From assembly GCF_000204015.1 (NCBI RefSeq), contig NZ_GL883077.1:1363323-1427322 (forward strand): DNA of 64,000 bases, read 5' to 3'. The DNA comes from Asticcacaulis biprosthecium C19 (GTDB lineage: Bacteria; Pseudomonadota; Alphaproteobacteria; Caulobacterales; Caulobacteraceae). The translations under genes were made by a program, and so were the position numbers. Positions 16,280 to 24,532 of this stretch are shown here, one piece after another (position 1 is the first letter of the stretch; each line of letters opens with the position of its first letter). The notes below the pieces were generated by a model. The model was not told where the DNA came from and ran no database searches. It worked only from the letters and a program-made list of their open reading frames with translations.

Positions 16280-16840
16280 CTAAGCGGATTTTTTCGCCGA
16301 ACCTCGCAGGCAAATTTCCAGAAGGCTCATCGACACGGTAAAGCCTGCCGTCAACCACAGTACCGACTGGCCGCCGATGGCGAAGTCGGCCAGGAACATG
16401 GCGAAGGCCCACATCAGCCCGTTCAGGATTTGCAGGATCGCCGTGTGGGCGCGTCCACCGGCCGGGCTGCCGGCCTTCACGTGCATCGCGGCGGCCAGGA
16501 TGGCGACGGCAAAGGCCGACAGCGCAGTGGCGGAAGCCAGGGCGATCCGCATGTCCTCGGGTGCCAGCAGCCACATACCTAAGCTGGCCAGGCCACCCAG
16601 GACCAGGATCCAGCCGGCGAAGCGCGAGGCGGTCTGAGGCGCGATGGCTCGCTTGGGCAGGACATTGCCGGCGCCGATCATTAACAGGCTGAATAGGCTG
16701 CCGGCGTATTGCGCGGCAGCGCCGGCTTCGATCAGGCCGGTCTTTTTCGCGATCGCGATGGCCAGGACCAGCCCCACGATAACCATCAGGGCGACGACGG
16801 AAAAGAGGGCGGGCTTTGCAGGTGTCGGTGCTTCGGACAT
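16280..16840 (-). CDS. SdpI-like integral membrane protein
   Basis: The 186-residue protein has about six membrane segments. MIGAGNVLPKRA after the second segment resembles the GN-(x)-LPK signature of the SdpI/YhfL family, whose Bacillus member gives immunity to the toxin SdpC. It follows an ArsR regulator by 12 bases on the same strand, the order found in sdpR-sdpI. No SdpC-like toxin is seen, so here the pair may answer to membrane stress or an exogenous toxin. The family call rests on one motif and the neighbour. Confidence 0.5.
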   Translation of the reverse strand: MSEAPTPAKPALFSVVALMVIVGLVLAIAIAKKTGLIEAGAAAQYAGSLFSLLMIGAGNVLPKRAIAPQTASRFAGWILVLGGLASLGMWLLAPEDMRIALASATALSAFAVAILAAAMHVKAGSPAGGRAHTAILQILNGLMWAFAMFLADFAIGGQSVLWLTAGFTVSMSLLEICLRGSAKKSA

Positions 16841-16852
16841 GGGGGACTCCGT

Positions 16853-17149
16853 TCAGTCAGTTGAGGATTCTGGCTTGGCTGCTGGTTGCAACTGCCAGCC
16901 AAAGGCCTGGGCGAAACCCAGCATCGCCTCTTCAAGAACCGACATTTGCAGGTGATAGATGACGCTTTGCGCCTGTTTTTCCGAAGCGATCAGGCCGGCT
17001 TCGCGCAGGACAGCGAAGTGGGCTGACATGGTCGGCTTGGAAACGGGAAAGGCTGCGGCCAGGTCTCCGGCCGACATCGGCCGTTCGCGCAGCATTTCCA
17101 GGACGCGGCGGCGGGTGGGGTCGGAGAGGGCTTTGAAAACGAGGCTCAT
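16853..17149 (-). CDS. ArsR/SdpR-type transcriptional repressor
   Basis: The 98-residue winged-helix repressor has KALSDPTRRRVLEMLRERPM, then AAFPVSKPTMSAHFAVLREA as recognition helix and GLIASEKQAQSVIYHL as wing. The metal-binding cysteine motif of ArsR (ELCVCD) is absent, and the start matches the autorepressor SdpR group. A perfect 14-bp palindrome lies eight bases upstream of the start codon and is a likely operator. It precedes the SdpI-like membrane gene in one operon. Confidence 0.85.
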   Translation of the reverse strand: MSLVFKALSDPTRRRVLEMLRERPMSAGDLAAAFPVSKPTMSAHFAVLREAGLIASEKQAQSVIYHLQMSVLEEAMLGFAQAFGWQLQPAAKPESSTD

Positions 17150-17156
17150 ATATTTG

Positions 17157-17170
17157 TATTTAGCTAAATA
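17157..17170. promoter_or_regulatory. Operator palindrome of the ArsR/SdpR-type gene
   Basis: TATTTAGCTAAATA is a perfect 14-bp palindrome eight bases upstream of the repressor start codon. Size and AT-rich sequence suit an ArsR-family autoregulatory site. Confidence 0.65.
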
Positions 17171-17282
17171 TCAAAATAGAGTCAAGCGCGAGGCTAGTCG
17201 TTTTTACAGACGCAAATGGTTTCATCAATAATTGTTGCAGTGCGGCATTTTTATGCTGACAAGCTCGATCAGGCGTGCGTTT

Positions 17283-17298
17283 ATGACAGCGCTGTCAT
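17283..17298. promoter_or_regulatory. LacI-type operator ATGACAGCGCTGTCAT
   Basis: This perfect 16-bp palindrome has the same AGCGCTGTCAT half as four sites around the gluconate-type LacI regulator at 32 kb. It lies 68 bases upstream of the start of a small exported protein. It suggests that this gene belongs to that regulon. Confidence 0.6.
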
Positions 17299-17365
17299 CG
17301 CTCCCCCGATGACGGTTTCGTTCCCAACCCGACTTTCCCAAACCCAACTTTGTGAGTGTGTCACC

Positions 17366-17725
17366 ATGTCTGTCAAAACTGTTCTCATCGGCACTGTTGC
17401 CGGTCTCGCCCTGTCGCTGTCGGCCGCCGGCGCTTTTGCCTGTTCTGAAGTCCAGGAGAAGGAAGCCGGTCACGCCGCCGCCGCCGCCGCGCGCCAGGAA
17501 CTGGGCGATGTCGCTTCGCGTCAAAGCGACCGCCTGATCAAGATCAGCTACTGCAAGGCCCAAGGCGATGCCGTGGTGATCGGCTTCACCTACAACTACA
17601 TGTCGGAAGAGGGCGCTTATGCCGTTGACGGCACAGCCAAGGTTACCGGCGATTCGGTCGAAGACCTGAGGCTGCGCCGTCCCGATCGCGTTTGGGCGTC
17701 GATCAATACCTACTACACCGAGTAG
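17366..17725 (+). CDS. Small exported hypothetical protein
   Basis: The 119-residue protein starts at ATG 17366 with a Sec signal peptide (VLIGTVAGLALSLSAAGAFA) cleaved before CSEVQ or just around it. The mature part of about 95 residues contains a helix rich in alanine and an alpha/beta region (IKISYCKAQGDAVVIGFTYN) with two cysteines that could pair. No family is recognised. A perfect AGCGCT-centred palindrome upstream suggests control by the LacI-family regulator encoded at 31177. Confidence 0.65.
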   Translation: MSVKTVLIGTVAGLALSLSAAGAFACSEVQEKEAGHAAAAAARQELGDVASRQSDRLIKISYCKAQGDAVVIGFTYNYMSEEGAYAVDGTAKVTGDSVEDLRLRRPDRVWASINTYYTE

Positions 17726-17759
17726 GCGCAAAACGGGCGGCGGTCAGGCGATCGCCGCC

Positions 17760-18143
17760 CTATCCCAATCGAACCAAACCCGGAACGGCATCAAAGACGA
17801 CATCGACCGAAGCCAGCGGCCAGTTGTTTGCCAGGCAGGTTGCCGCCAGAAGGCGATCGAATGGGTCACGGTGGTCCCAGTTCATCATGGCCGCCTTGAA
17901 GGCAATGTCCGGTGTCAGGGTGGCGACAAGGCCTTTTTGATCTTCCAACAGGTCCGGGAGATTTGTCGCGTAAGGTGCCATTTCCGGCCACTTGCCGATA
18001 CGCACTTTCTGGCCGATTTCGAAGAAACTTATCGGACTGACATAGATGGCATCGGTCGCTTCTATCGCGTCTCTCATGGCCGCGCTTAGGCCAATGCCTG
18101 TTAAGGTCCAAGCCCAGACATGGGTGTCGAGCAGCAGGGCCAT
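17760..18143 (-). CDS. vapC: PIN-domain toxin, VapC family
   Basis: The 127-residue protein has the PIN ribonuclease layout: LLLDTHVWAW at the N-terminus (first acidic residue), SFFEIGQKVRIGKW in the middle, and HRDPFDRLLAATCLANNWPL near the C-terminus with the second acidic cluster, then SVDVVF. VapC toxins cleave tRNA or rRNA under magnesium dependence. Its ATG follows immediately after the antitoxin stop codon. The set of acidic residues looks intact, so the toxin should be active. Confidence 0.9.
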   Translation of the reverse strand: MALLLDTHVWAWTLTGIGLSAAMRDAIEATDAIYVSPISFFEIGQKVRIGKWPEMAPYATNLPDLLEDQKGLVATLTPDIAFKAAMMNWDHRDPFDRLLAATCLANNWPLASVDVVFDAVPGLVRLG

Positions 18144-18371
18144 TCAGCGGCCTTCCCAGAGATCCAGGTCGGACGGGGCCATCGGCTCCAGAAAGTCTGG
18201 AACGGTTGTCACCTTATCCTTGAGAATCCCGATCTTGAACTGACCCTTGTGGATGGGAACCAGTCTGGCGACAGGCGTCCGACCCCGGGCAATCACGACT
18301 TCCTCGCCGGAAGCCGCCGCTTCTATCAGTTTCGACAACTGGGTTTTTGCGGCGTGGATGGTAACCTGCAT
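18144..18371 (-). CDS. Phd/YefM-type antitoxin
   Basis: The 75-residue protein starts MQVTIHAAKTQLSKLIEAA, followed by GEEVVIARGRTPVARLVPI, the DNA-binding fold of Phd/YefM antitoxins. The C-terminal part (DFLEPMAPSDLDLWEGR) would wrap the toxin. Stop and toxin start are adjacent. TTAGCTAA at 18388-18395 just upstream is a possible autoregulatory site. The pair forms a class II toxin-antitoxin module. Confidence 0.88.
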   Translation of the reverse strand: MQVTIHAAKTQLSKLIEAAASGEEVVIARGRTPVARLVPIHKGQFKIGILKDKVTTVPDFLEPMAPSDLDLWEGR

Positions 18372-18430
18372 GACAAGCCTCGTTTGATTAGCTAACTTAG
18401 CCGTAGCATGGACCGTTGTGAAACGCAATT

Positions 18431-20668
18431 TCAATACTGCGGGCGGAACATGGCGCCGATGACGTTCATATAGTCGTCCGTCCAGGCCTTGACGCCGCCG
18501 GGACTGGCGCCTTCCCAGCGCGGGTCGGCATGGAACGGTGCCAAGGCCTGATCGCCCTTGCCCGCTACCACCACAATCGAGGCCGTGCGCAGGCGGCTGC
18601 CTTCCGGGGCCGCCGGGCTGACCTGCGTCACCGACTTGCCGCCGGCCTGGCGGACCGCCGCGATGACCGGGCTGCGCAGTTCCAGGTGGCGGTTGCTGAG
18701 GTGGAAGACCACAACGCCGTCGTCGCTGAGCTTTGACAGATACATGGCGATGGCTTCTGCCGTCAGCAGGTGGGCGGGGACGGCGTCGGAGGTAAAGGCG
18801 TCGACCAGCAGGAGGTCGAGTTCCCCGGCCGGCAGCGGCGCCAGCGTCAGGCGCGCATCGCCGGTACGGAAGTCCACCGACCCCTTGGCGCAGTCGGAAA
18901 TGAAGGTAAAGCGTTCGGGGTTGCGCGCGATGCGCACCACTTCGGGGTCGATTTCGTAGAAGGTCAGGCGGTCGCCCGGACGGACATAGGTGGCCACCGT
19001 CCCGACGCCCAAGCCGACGGTTGCGACATCGATGGCGGGCGATCGGATCTGCTGCAGGGCAAAGCTCTGGCCGATGGCGGTGGCCGGGCCGTAATAGGTC
19101 AGTGGCTGGCATTCCTGGCCCGGCAGGCGGCGTTGGGCGCCGTGCAGGGTGGTGCCGTGGATCATTTCGCGGATGGGGCCCAGGGCCTGGTCTTCGGTGT
19201 CGGCGACACGGATGACGCCGAAGAAGTTGCGGTCGGATTCGACCAGATTGCCCGGATGGTTGAACATTTGCAGCGCGATGGCCGCCAGAACGGCGATCGT
19301 CGCCATCAGCACGCCGCGGTGGTTAAGCGCCACAAGGGTCACGATGGCCAGGGCAAACAGCAGCTTGGCGGCGTTGCTGCCGACCGCTTCCGGGAGATCG
19401 ACCATGGGCACAACCATCAGCGTCAGGGTTGCGGCGACGCCCAGGGCGAACCAGATGACGTCGCGCCGCGGCCAGGTTGTCAGTGGGTTCCCGCCCCACG
19501 GCCGGGCGGCACACGACAGCGCCAGGATCAGGATATATTCGAAAATGGTGTCGAAGATGACCGGGGCGATAAAGGCGTTGAAGCCGCCGCCAATGACGCC
19601 GCCCAGTGACAGGCACAGGTAATAGAGGGTGAGGTGGTCGGGCGCCGGCCGGGCCAGGGCCAGGCTGTCGTGACACATCCACGCTGTCAGGAAGAAGCAC
19701 AGCAGGTGCACGCCCAGATGCAGCAGGATGCTGGTGCCGTGCAGTGGCAGGAGATAGAGGCACAGGCCCAGCCCCATCGCTTGAGCCAGCAGCAGGTATT
19801 TGCGGCTGAGCACCCGGCGCGTGGCGAAGGCCAGGATGAAGGTCACCAGATAAAGCGCCAGCGGGATGACCCACAGGAAGGGGGCGGTGGCGACGTCGGT
19901 CGACAAATAGGTGGTGACGCCGATCATCAGGCTGGACGGGATGGCGGCCAGGGCCACCCATCTGGCCATGGTCAGCAGGCCCGGACGCGGGGTGACGGCA
20001 TCGTGCTCGGCGGCGGCTGTGCGGGCCTTTTGGGTGAGGCCCAGCAGGATGATCATGGCGGCCAGGACGCCGTAGCCGAGGCTCCAGCCCAGGCGTTGAT
20101 GCGTCAGTTGGGTCAGGGGCTCGACGAGGATCGGATAGGCCAGCAGCGACAGCAGGCTGCCGAGATTGGAGGCGGCATAGAGGCTGTAGGGTTCGGACGG
20201 CTTGCCGGAGGCGGGATCGAGGTCGGCGGTGCGAGAAAACCACGCCTGGACCAACGGGGCGGTGGCCGACAGGACGGCGAACGGCGCGCCGATCGACAGG
20301 GTCAGCACCCCGAGCAGCCAGATGGCGGGGTGTTCGGGATCGGGCTGGCCCAGCAGACCGGTGACGTGCAGCGGCAGGGTCAGACCGGCCAGGGCCAGCA
20401 TGATGCCGTGAACCAGGACCTGGGTTTTGAAGGCTTTAATTTTTTGCAGAAGGTGGGCGTAGCCGTAGCCGACCAGAAGTGCTGCCTGGAAGAAGGCCAT
20501 GGAGGTGTTCCACACGGCCGGCGCCCCGCCCAGCAGAGGCAGCAGCAGCTTGCCGACCATGGGCTGGACGAAGAAGACGAGGAAGGCGGAGGTGAAGACA
20601 GTGACGACGAAGAGCGCCGGTGGACGCGACAGGACGGGGAGGGGGGGCGCTGTCGCGGAACTGGGCAT
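18431..20668 (-). CDS. Fused membrane / spermidine synthase-like protein
   Basis: The 745-residue protein has roughly 12-14 membrane segments in residues 15-480, beginning with VVTVFTSAFLVFFVQPMVGK, the conserved start of fused spermidine-synthase-type membrane proteins. The C-terminal 240 residues form a Rossmann domain (VATVGLGVGTVATYV, LTFYEIDPEVVRIA, ELDLLLVDAFTSDAVPAHLL) like SpeE or other S-adenosylmethionine-type transferases. The substrate is unknown; polyamine synthesis is not shown for this fused group. It stands alone on the minus strand. Confidence 0.8.
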   Translation of the reverse strand: MPSSATAPPLPVLSRPPALFVVTVFTSAFLVFFVQPMVGKLLLPLLGGAPAVWNTSMAFFQAALLVGYGYAHLLQKIKAFKTQVLVHGIMLALAGLTLPLHVTGLLGQPDPEHPAIWLLGVLTLSIGAPFAVLSATAPLVQAWFSRTADLDPASGKPSEPYSLYAASNLGSLLSLLAYPILVEPLTQLTHQRLGWSLGYGVLAAMIILLGLTQKARTAAAEHDAVTPRPGLLTMARWVALAAIPSSLMIGVTTYLSTDVATAPFLWVIPLALYLVTFILAFATRRVLSRKYLLLAQAMGLGLCLYLLPLHGTSILLHLGVHLLCFFLTAWMCHDSLALARPAPDHLTLYYLCLSLGGVIGGGFNAFIAPVIFDTIFEYILILALSCAARPWGGNPLTTWPRRDVIWFALGVAATLTLMVVPMVDLPEAVGSNAAKLLFALAIVTLVALNHRGVLMATIAVLAAIALQMFNHPGNLVESDRNFFGVIRVADTEDQALGPIREMIHGTTLHGAQRRLPGQECQPLTYYGPATAIGQSFALQQIRSPAIDVATVGLGVGTVATYVRPGDRLTFYEIDPEVVRIARNPERFTFISDCAKGSVDFRTGDARLTLAPLPAGELDLLLVDAFTSDAVPAHLLTAEAIAMYLSKLSDDGVVVFHLSNRHLELRSPVIAAVRQAGGKSVTQVSPAAPEGSRLRTASIVVVAGKGDQALAPFHADPRWEGASPGGVKAWTDDYMNVIGAMFRPQY

Positions 20669-21002
20669 GGGAGACCTCGTGTCTGTCAGATGCGCCAGAT
20701 GTAAGGGCTTATGCTTAATAGGTGTTTATAGTGGGGGAAGGGAATGCGATTAGCCGCACGGTTGTCGAAGGATGGAAGGCGAATTATCCGTACGAGACGT
20801 ACAACTTTGTCCGCATTTGCCCACTGTCGGACATTCGCGGTGCTATCGGAAAAGTTCATTGTGTCGAGCATTCGGACGGGTGCGGTCGGGAATATCCCTC
20901 TCGTCAGCCACACGGTAATGTAAGAAATCTTTGGAATTTGAAGCTGTACAATTCGTCTCCAACGGCTTTTGGGGGAAATTGTTTTAAAGCCTCAAAAACA
21001 AC
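20669..21002. other. Gap without a supported gene
   Basis: The stretch is AT-richer than the genes to its left. A 94-codon frame from 20722 on the plus strand exists, but it has no ribosome binding site and no recognisable domain, and runs into the convergent reductase gene. I see no repeat or RNA here. Confidence 0.4.
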
Positions 21003-22097
21003 CTAAGATGTGCCCAATTGCCGCTCTCCCCATCCGGAGACATCGTGTCCACCAAAAATCATTCTGCGGATCATTGGTGATGCCAAGGAGGCGCTGAAAC
21101 CTGGCTCAATAGCGCTCACACGACTAAGTCGGCTTAATTGCTCGCTACTCAACTCAAGATCAGTGGCCGCAATATGACTGTTAATCTGCGAAAGGGTGCG
21201 GGCACCTGCCAGAGTGGATGTGACACCCGGCTGCGCCATTGCCCATGCAAGGGCAACGTGAGCAGCTGGTTGTTCCACTTCATGCGCTATCGCTTTTACG
21301 ACCTCGAGAATATCCCAATTGCGGTGAGAAAATTTGCTATCGCCAAACGGGTTAGGACCACTTAAGCGACCGGTGTCAGTCGTGTCACCGCGCTTATATT
21401 TGCCTGAGAGGAAACCTCCAGCCAGTGGGCTCCATGGCATGATGGCCATGCCCGCTTCTTTAGCGGCTGGGAAATGTTCGGCTTCTACATCGCGGGCGAC
21501 CAATGAGTATTCAACCTGCATTGCAATGGGGCCTGGTACTCCTCGCTCCGTGGCAATGGTCGCGATCTTCATCGCTAACCACGCCGGCATGTCGGACAAG
21601 GCGTAATATCTGATTTTACCGCTTCGTACGAGGTCACCTAAGGTCTGCACGACTTCCTCCGCTGGCGTCACTGCGTCCCAAATATGCATCCAATAGAGGT
21701 CAATGTAGTCAGTGCCTAAGCGCCCGAGTGACGCTTCGAGCGCACGATGGATGTTTTTGGCACCTGCACCGCCTGAGTTGGGGTTCCCACCGCCAGTATG
21801 GGGTGCCGCGAGGGGGCTGGCGGAGGCATTGAAGCCAAACTTTGTCGACAACACGATCTCGTCACGCGAGCCCGTTTCTTTGACGAACTGGCCAACAAGT
21901 ATCTCGCTACCACCGCCGGAGTAAATGTCAGCTGTGTCGACGAAATTGCCGCCTTTGGATCGATAGCTATCGAAGATTTGGCGAGACGTTGAATCGTCCG
22001 CATTCCAACCACCAGGACCGAATGTCATGGTTCCCAGCGCTAGGGGACTGACCACCAAACCTGAGCGACCAAGCGTGCGATATTTCGTGAGTGACAT
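21003..22097 (-). CDS. Aldo/keto reductase
   Basis: The 364-residue NAD(P)H-dependent oxidoreductase has the TIM-barrel motifs of the family: LGRSGLVVSPLALGTMTFG, FVDTADIYSGGGSE with aspartate and catalytic tyrosine, LSTKFGF with lysine, and LYWMHIWD with histidine. The C-terminal LAGARTLSQINSHI matches the cofactor-binding region. Substrate unknown. It is divergently transcribed from a TetR regulator, with an inverted repeat in the shared promoter. Both genes have lower GC and different codon use than their surroundings, which suggests acquisition as a unit. Confidence 0.92.
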   Translation of the reverse strand: MSLTKYRTLGRSGLVVSPLALGTMTFGPGGWNADDSTSRQIFDSYRSKGGNFVDTADIYSGGGSEILVGQFVKETGSRDEIVLSTKFGFNASASPLAAPHTGGGNPNSGGAGAKNIHRALEASLGRLGTDYIDLYWMHIWDAVTPAEEVVQTLGDLVRSGKIRYYALSDMPAWLAMKIATIATERGVPGPIAMQVEYSLVARDVEAEHFPAAKEAGMAIMPWSPLAGGFLSGKYKRGDTTDTGRLSGPNPFGDSKFSHRNWDILEVVKAIAHEVEQPAAHVALAWAMAQPGVTSTLAGARTLSQINSHIAATDLELSSEQLSRLSRVSAIEPGFSASLASPMIRRMIFGGHDVSGWGERQLGTS

Positions 22098-22107
22098 CAG
22101 TTGCTAC

Positions 22108-22129
22108 TTTCATAATGATCGTTATGAAA
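22108..22129. promoter_or_regulatory. Operator between the aldo/keto reductase and TetR genes
   Basis: TTTCATAA and TTATGAAA form an 8-bp inverted repeat around TGATCG, 11 bases upstream of the reductase start. A related half, TGATCGCTATGAAAG, recurs at 22173-22187 overlapping the regulator start. Both fit binding sites of the adjacent TetR-family repressor. Confidence 0.6.
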
Positions 22130-22180
22130 ACTGACTATCCGCCTTGTCATGGTGAGTCAAGGCGTTTATTAGTGATCGCT

Positions 22181-22810
22181 ATGAAAGTATCGACGCGCAC
22201 ACTCCGCAAGACCGGCAGGCCATCTTCGTTCAACCGCGATGTTGTGTTGGAAAGGGCCATGCATACCTTTTGGCGATATGGCTACGAGACAACTTCCATT
22301 GCTGATCTGACGGAGGCGATGGGAATCACTCCGCCCAGTCTTTACGCAGCTTTTGGGGACAAAAAGCGATTATTCCTCGAGGCAATGCGCCTGTACGCGG
22401 GCTCGCCTGAGACATTGCAGCGTGGGCTGGACGAAGCGCGCACGGCCTATGATGCGGCCAGGGACATGTTGTTGGCCTCCGCATGCGCCTTCACCGGAGA
22501 AACCACGCCGCGCGGATGTTTACTAGCCAGTTCAACGGCTAGTGTCTCAAAGGATGCTATCGATGTCCAGGAAGCGGTTGCAGAGGTTCGCCGCGATATT
22601 TTGGCCCGTCTTGCATTACGCATCAATCGCGATATCAAAAGTGGCCGTCTTCCAGAGGCCATAGATGCACATGCTTTAGCAGCCCTGGTGATATCGGTCA
22701 TCCAAGGTATGTCCGTTCTTGCGCGCGACGGTCTTGGGCGAGAGGCTCTTGAGGCGATGGTCTATACCGCGTTGGCCGCGTGGCCGACCTCGCCGCTTGG
22801 CGATACCTGA
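22181..22810 (+). CDS. TetR-family transcriptional regulator
   Basis: The 209-residue protein from ATG 22181 has an N-terminal helix-turn-helix (RAMHTFWRYGYETTSIADLT, then EAMGITPPSLYAAFGDKKRL) and a C-terminal ligand-binding domain of the type found in reductase-linked TetR proteins (TPRGCLLASS). Earlier in-frame starts exist, but they would include the operator region. It is divergent from the aldo/keto reductase and probably represses it until an electrophile or carbonyl compound binds. Confidence 0.9.
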   Translation: MKVSTRTLRKTGRPSSFNRDVVLERAMHTFWRYGYETTSIADLTEAMGITPPSLYAAFGDKKRLFLEAMRLYAGSPETLQRGLDEARTAYDAARDMLLASACAFTGETTPRGCLLASSTASVSKDAIDVQEAVAEVRRDILARLALRINRDIKSGRLPEAIDAHALAALVISVIQGMSVLARDGLGREALEAMVYTALAAWPTSPLGDT

Positions 22811-23080
22811 TGTCGTCCATGTGTAGCCTTTGCCCGGCAGGAGTGGGTTTTCTGCTCACAGGTATCGCGTATGCAGCCAGGTTGATCCGTTCTTCCGGTT
22901 TGGACGCAATCCTGACTTCGGTGAGGCAAAGCGATAGATCGGCGAGGCGCCGACGTTGTGGAGCCCGCGCGGCGTTCAGGAATACGCGAAATTTTCCTGC
23001 GAGTTAATCCTTGCAAGATCGGCCTGTCGCCATACCATGCAGTTCCCGGTCATCAATGTGCCGGATGAGGGAGCACGTCT

Positions 23081-24340
23081 ATGAAATCTGCCCATCGATT
23101 TGTCGCACAGGCCGTACTGGTCACGTCGATGCTTGCCGGCGCCGCAACCGCGCAAGCCTTGCCGCAAGCGCCTCAGGCGGTCGCGGCGCACGCCGTGTCG
23201 CCCGAACGCATGGATCGTGTCGGGCAGGTCCTGCAGAGCTATGTCGACCAGGGTCGGATCGCCGGTGCGGTGGTGCAGATCCAGCAGGACGGCCGTGAGG
23301 TCTATTCCGCTACCGTCGGATGGCGCGACAAGGACGGCAAGTCGCCGATGGCTAAGGACACCATCTTCCGCATTGCCTCCCAGTCCAAGGCCCTGACCAG
23401 CGTCGCGATCATGATGCTGAGCGAAGACGGCAAGCTGCTTCTCAGTGATCCGGTCGGTAAATACTTGCCCGAATGGTCGAAGACGACGGTTGCCGTGGCC
23501 AACCCGGACGGAGGTTACAGCGTCGTGCCGGCCAAGCGCCCCATCACTATCCGCGATCTGCTGACCCATACCTCCGGCATCTCCTACGGTTACGGGACGG
23601 GCGATCAGGCGTGGAAGGACGCCGGCATTACCGGCTGGTACTTCGCCGACCGAAAGGAGCCTGTCTCAGCGGTGGTCGCGCGTATGGCGGCGCTGCCCAT
23701 GACGGCGCAACCGGGTGAAGCCTTCGTCTATGGCTACAGCACCGATATCCTGGGCGTGATCGTCGAAAAGGTCAGCAGCAAGACGCTCGATGCCTTCCTC
23801 GCTGAGCGGCTCATTCAGCCGCTGGGCATGAAGGACACATCCTTCTACCTGCCGCGCGACAAGGCCAACAGGCTGGCGGCGGTCTATGCCGCGGGCGAGG
23901 GCGGCCTCCGCCGGGCCGACGCCTCCGGCCAGGGACACTATCTCGACGGCCCAAGGATTGCGTTTTCCGGTGGGGCGGGCCTGCTGTCGACGGCGCCGGA
24001 CTACAGCCGGTTTCTCGAAATGCTGCGCCGTGGCGGGGAACTGGACGGCCGTCGCTATCTGAGCCGGAAATCGGTGGAACTGATGACCAGCAACCATCTC
24101 AATATCCCCTACGATCCAGGCAAGGGCTTCGGGCTTGGCTTCAGCGTCCGCACGGATGTCGGCAAGGCTGGCGAACTGGGCTCGCAAGGCGAATACGGCT
24201 GGGGCGGTGCCTACCACTCGACCTACTGGGTCGATCCGGCGGAAGGGCTTACCGTTGTCTACATGACGCAACTGATGCCGGCGGGGAATATCGATGACCA
24301 TGGAAAGCTGCGGACGCTTATCTATCAGGCATTGGAATGA
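23081..24340 (+). CDS. Secreted serine hydrolase, class C beta-lactamase/esterase family
   Basis: The 419-residue protein begins with a signal peptide (VLVTSMLAGAATAQA). The catalytic S-x-x-K motif is S100-Q-S-K103 in FRIASQSKALTS, and VYGYSTDILG holds the second-motif tyrosine. GEYGWGGAYHSTYWVDP near the end fits the third motif of esterase-type members. These proteins hydrolyse esters, amides or D-amino-acid peptides and seldom true beta-lactams. It lies alone before a LacI regulator; a link to sugar-ester removal is only a guess. Confidence 0.88.
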   Translation: MKSAHRFVAQAVLVTSMLAGAATAQALPQAPQAVAAHAVSPERMDRVGQVLQSYVDQGRIAGAVVQIQQDGREVYSATVGWRDKDGKSPMAKDTIFRIASQSKALTSVAIMMLSEDGKLLLSDPVGKYLPEWSKTTVAVANPDGGYSVVPAKRPITIRDLLTHTSGISYGYGTGDQAWKDAGITGWYFADRKEPVSAVVARMAALPMTAQPGEAFVYGYSTDILGVIVEKVSSKTLDAFLAERLIQPLGMKDTSFYLPRDKANRLAAVYAAGEGGLRRADASGQGHYLDGPRIAFSGGAGLLSTAPDYSRFLEMLRRGGELDGRRYLSRKSVELMTSNHLNIPYDPGKGFGLGFSVRTDVGKAGELGSQGEYGWGGAYHSTYWVDPAEGLTVVYMTQLMPAGNIDDHGKLRTLIYQALE

Positions 24341-24532
24341 GTTATGCCTGAGGCTGCGGATGCCGGTCTTGGCAGACCGGCAGGCGGCAACGGATTGCGA
24401 CGCGATGTTACCATGGTCGTCATGACGCAAGACGTCTATATCCGGCCCACGCGTGCAGGAACCTCGGGGGTTTTCATGGCTGGCGAGTTGGTTTAAGCCG
24501 AACCGCAGGACCAGCCGGTATCGGAGACGTGT

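Noticed and set aside
20722-21006. A 94-codon plus-strand frame upstream of the aldo/keto reductase
   Set aside because: No ribosome binding site, no recognisable domain, and its end overlaps the convergent gene.
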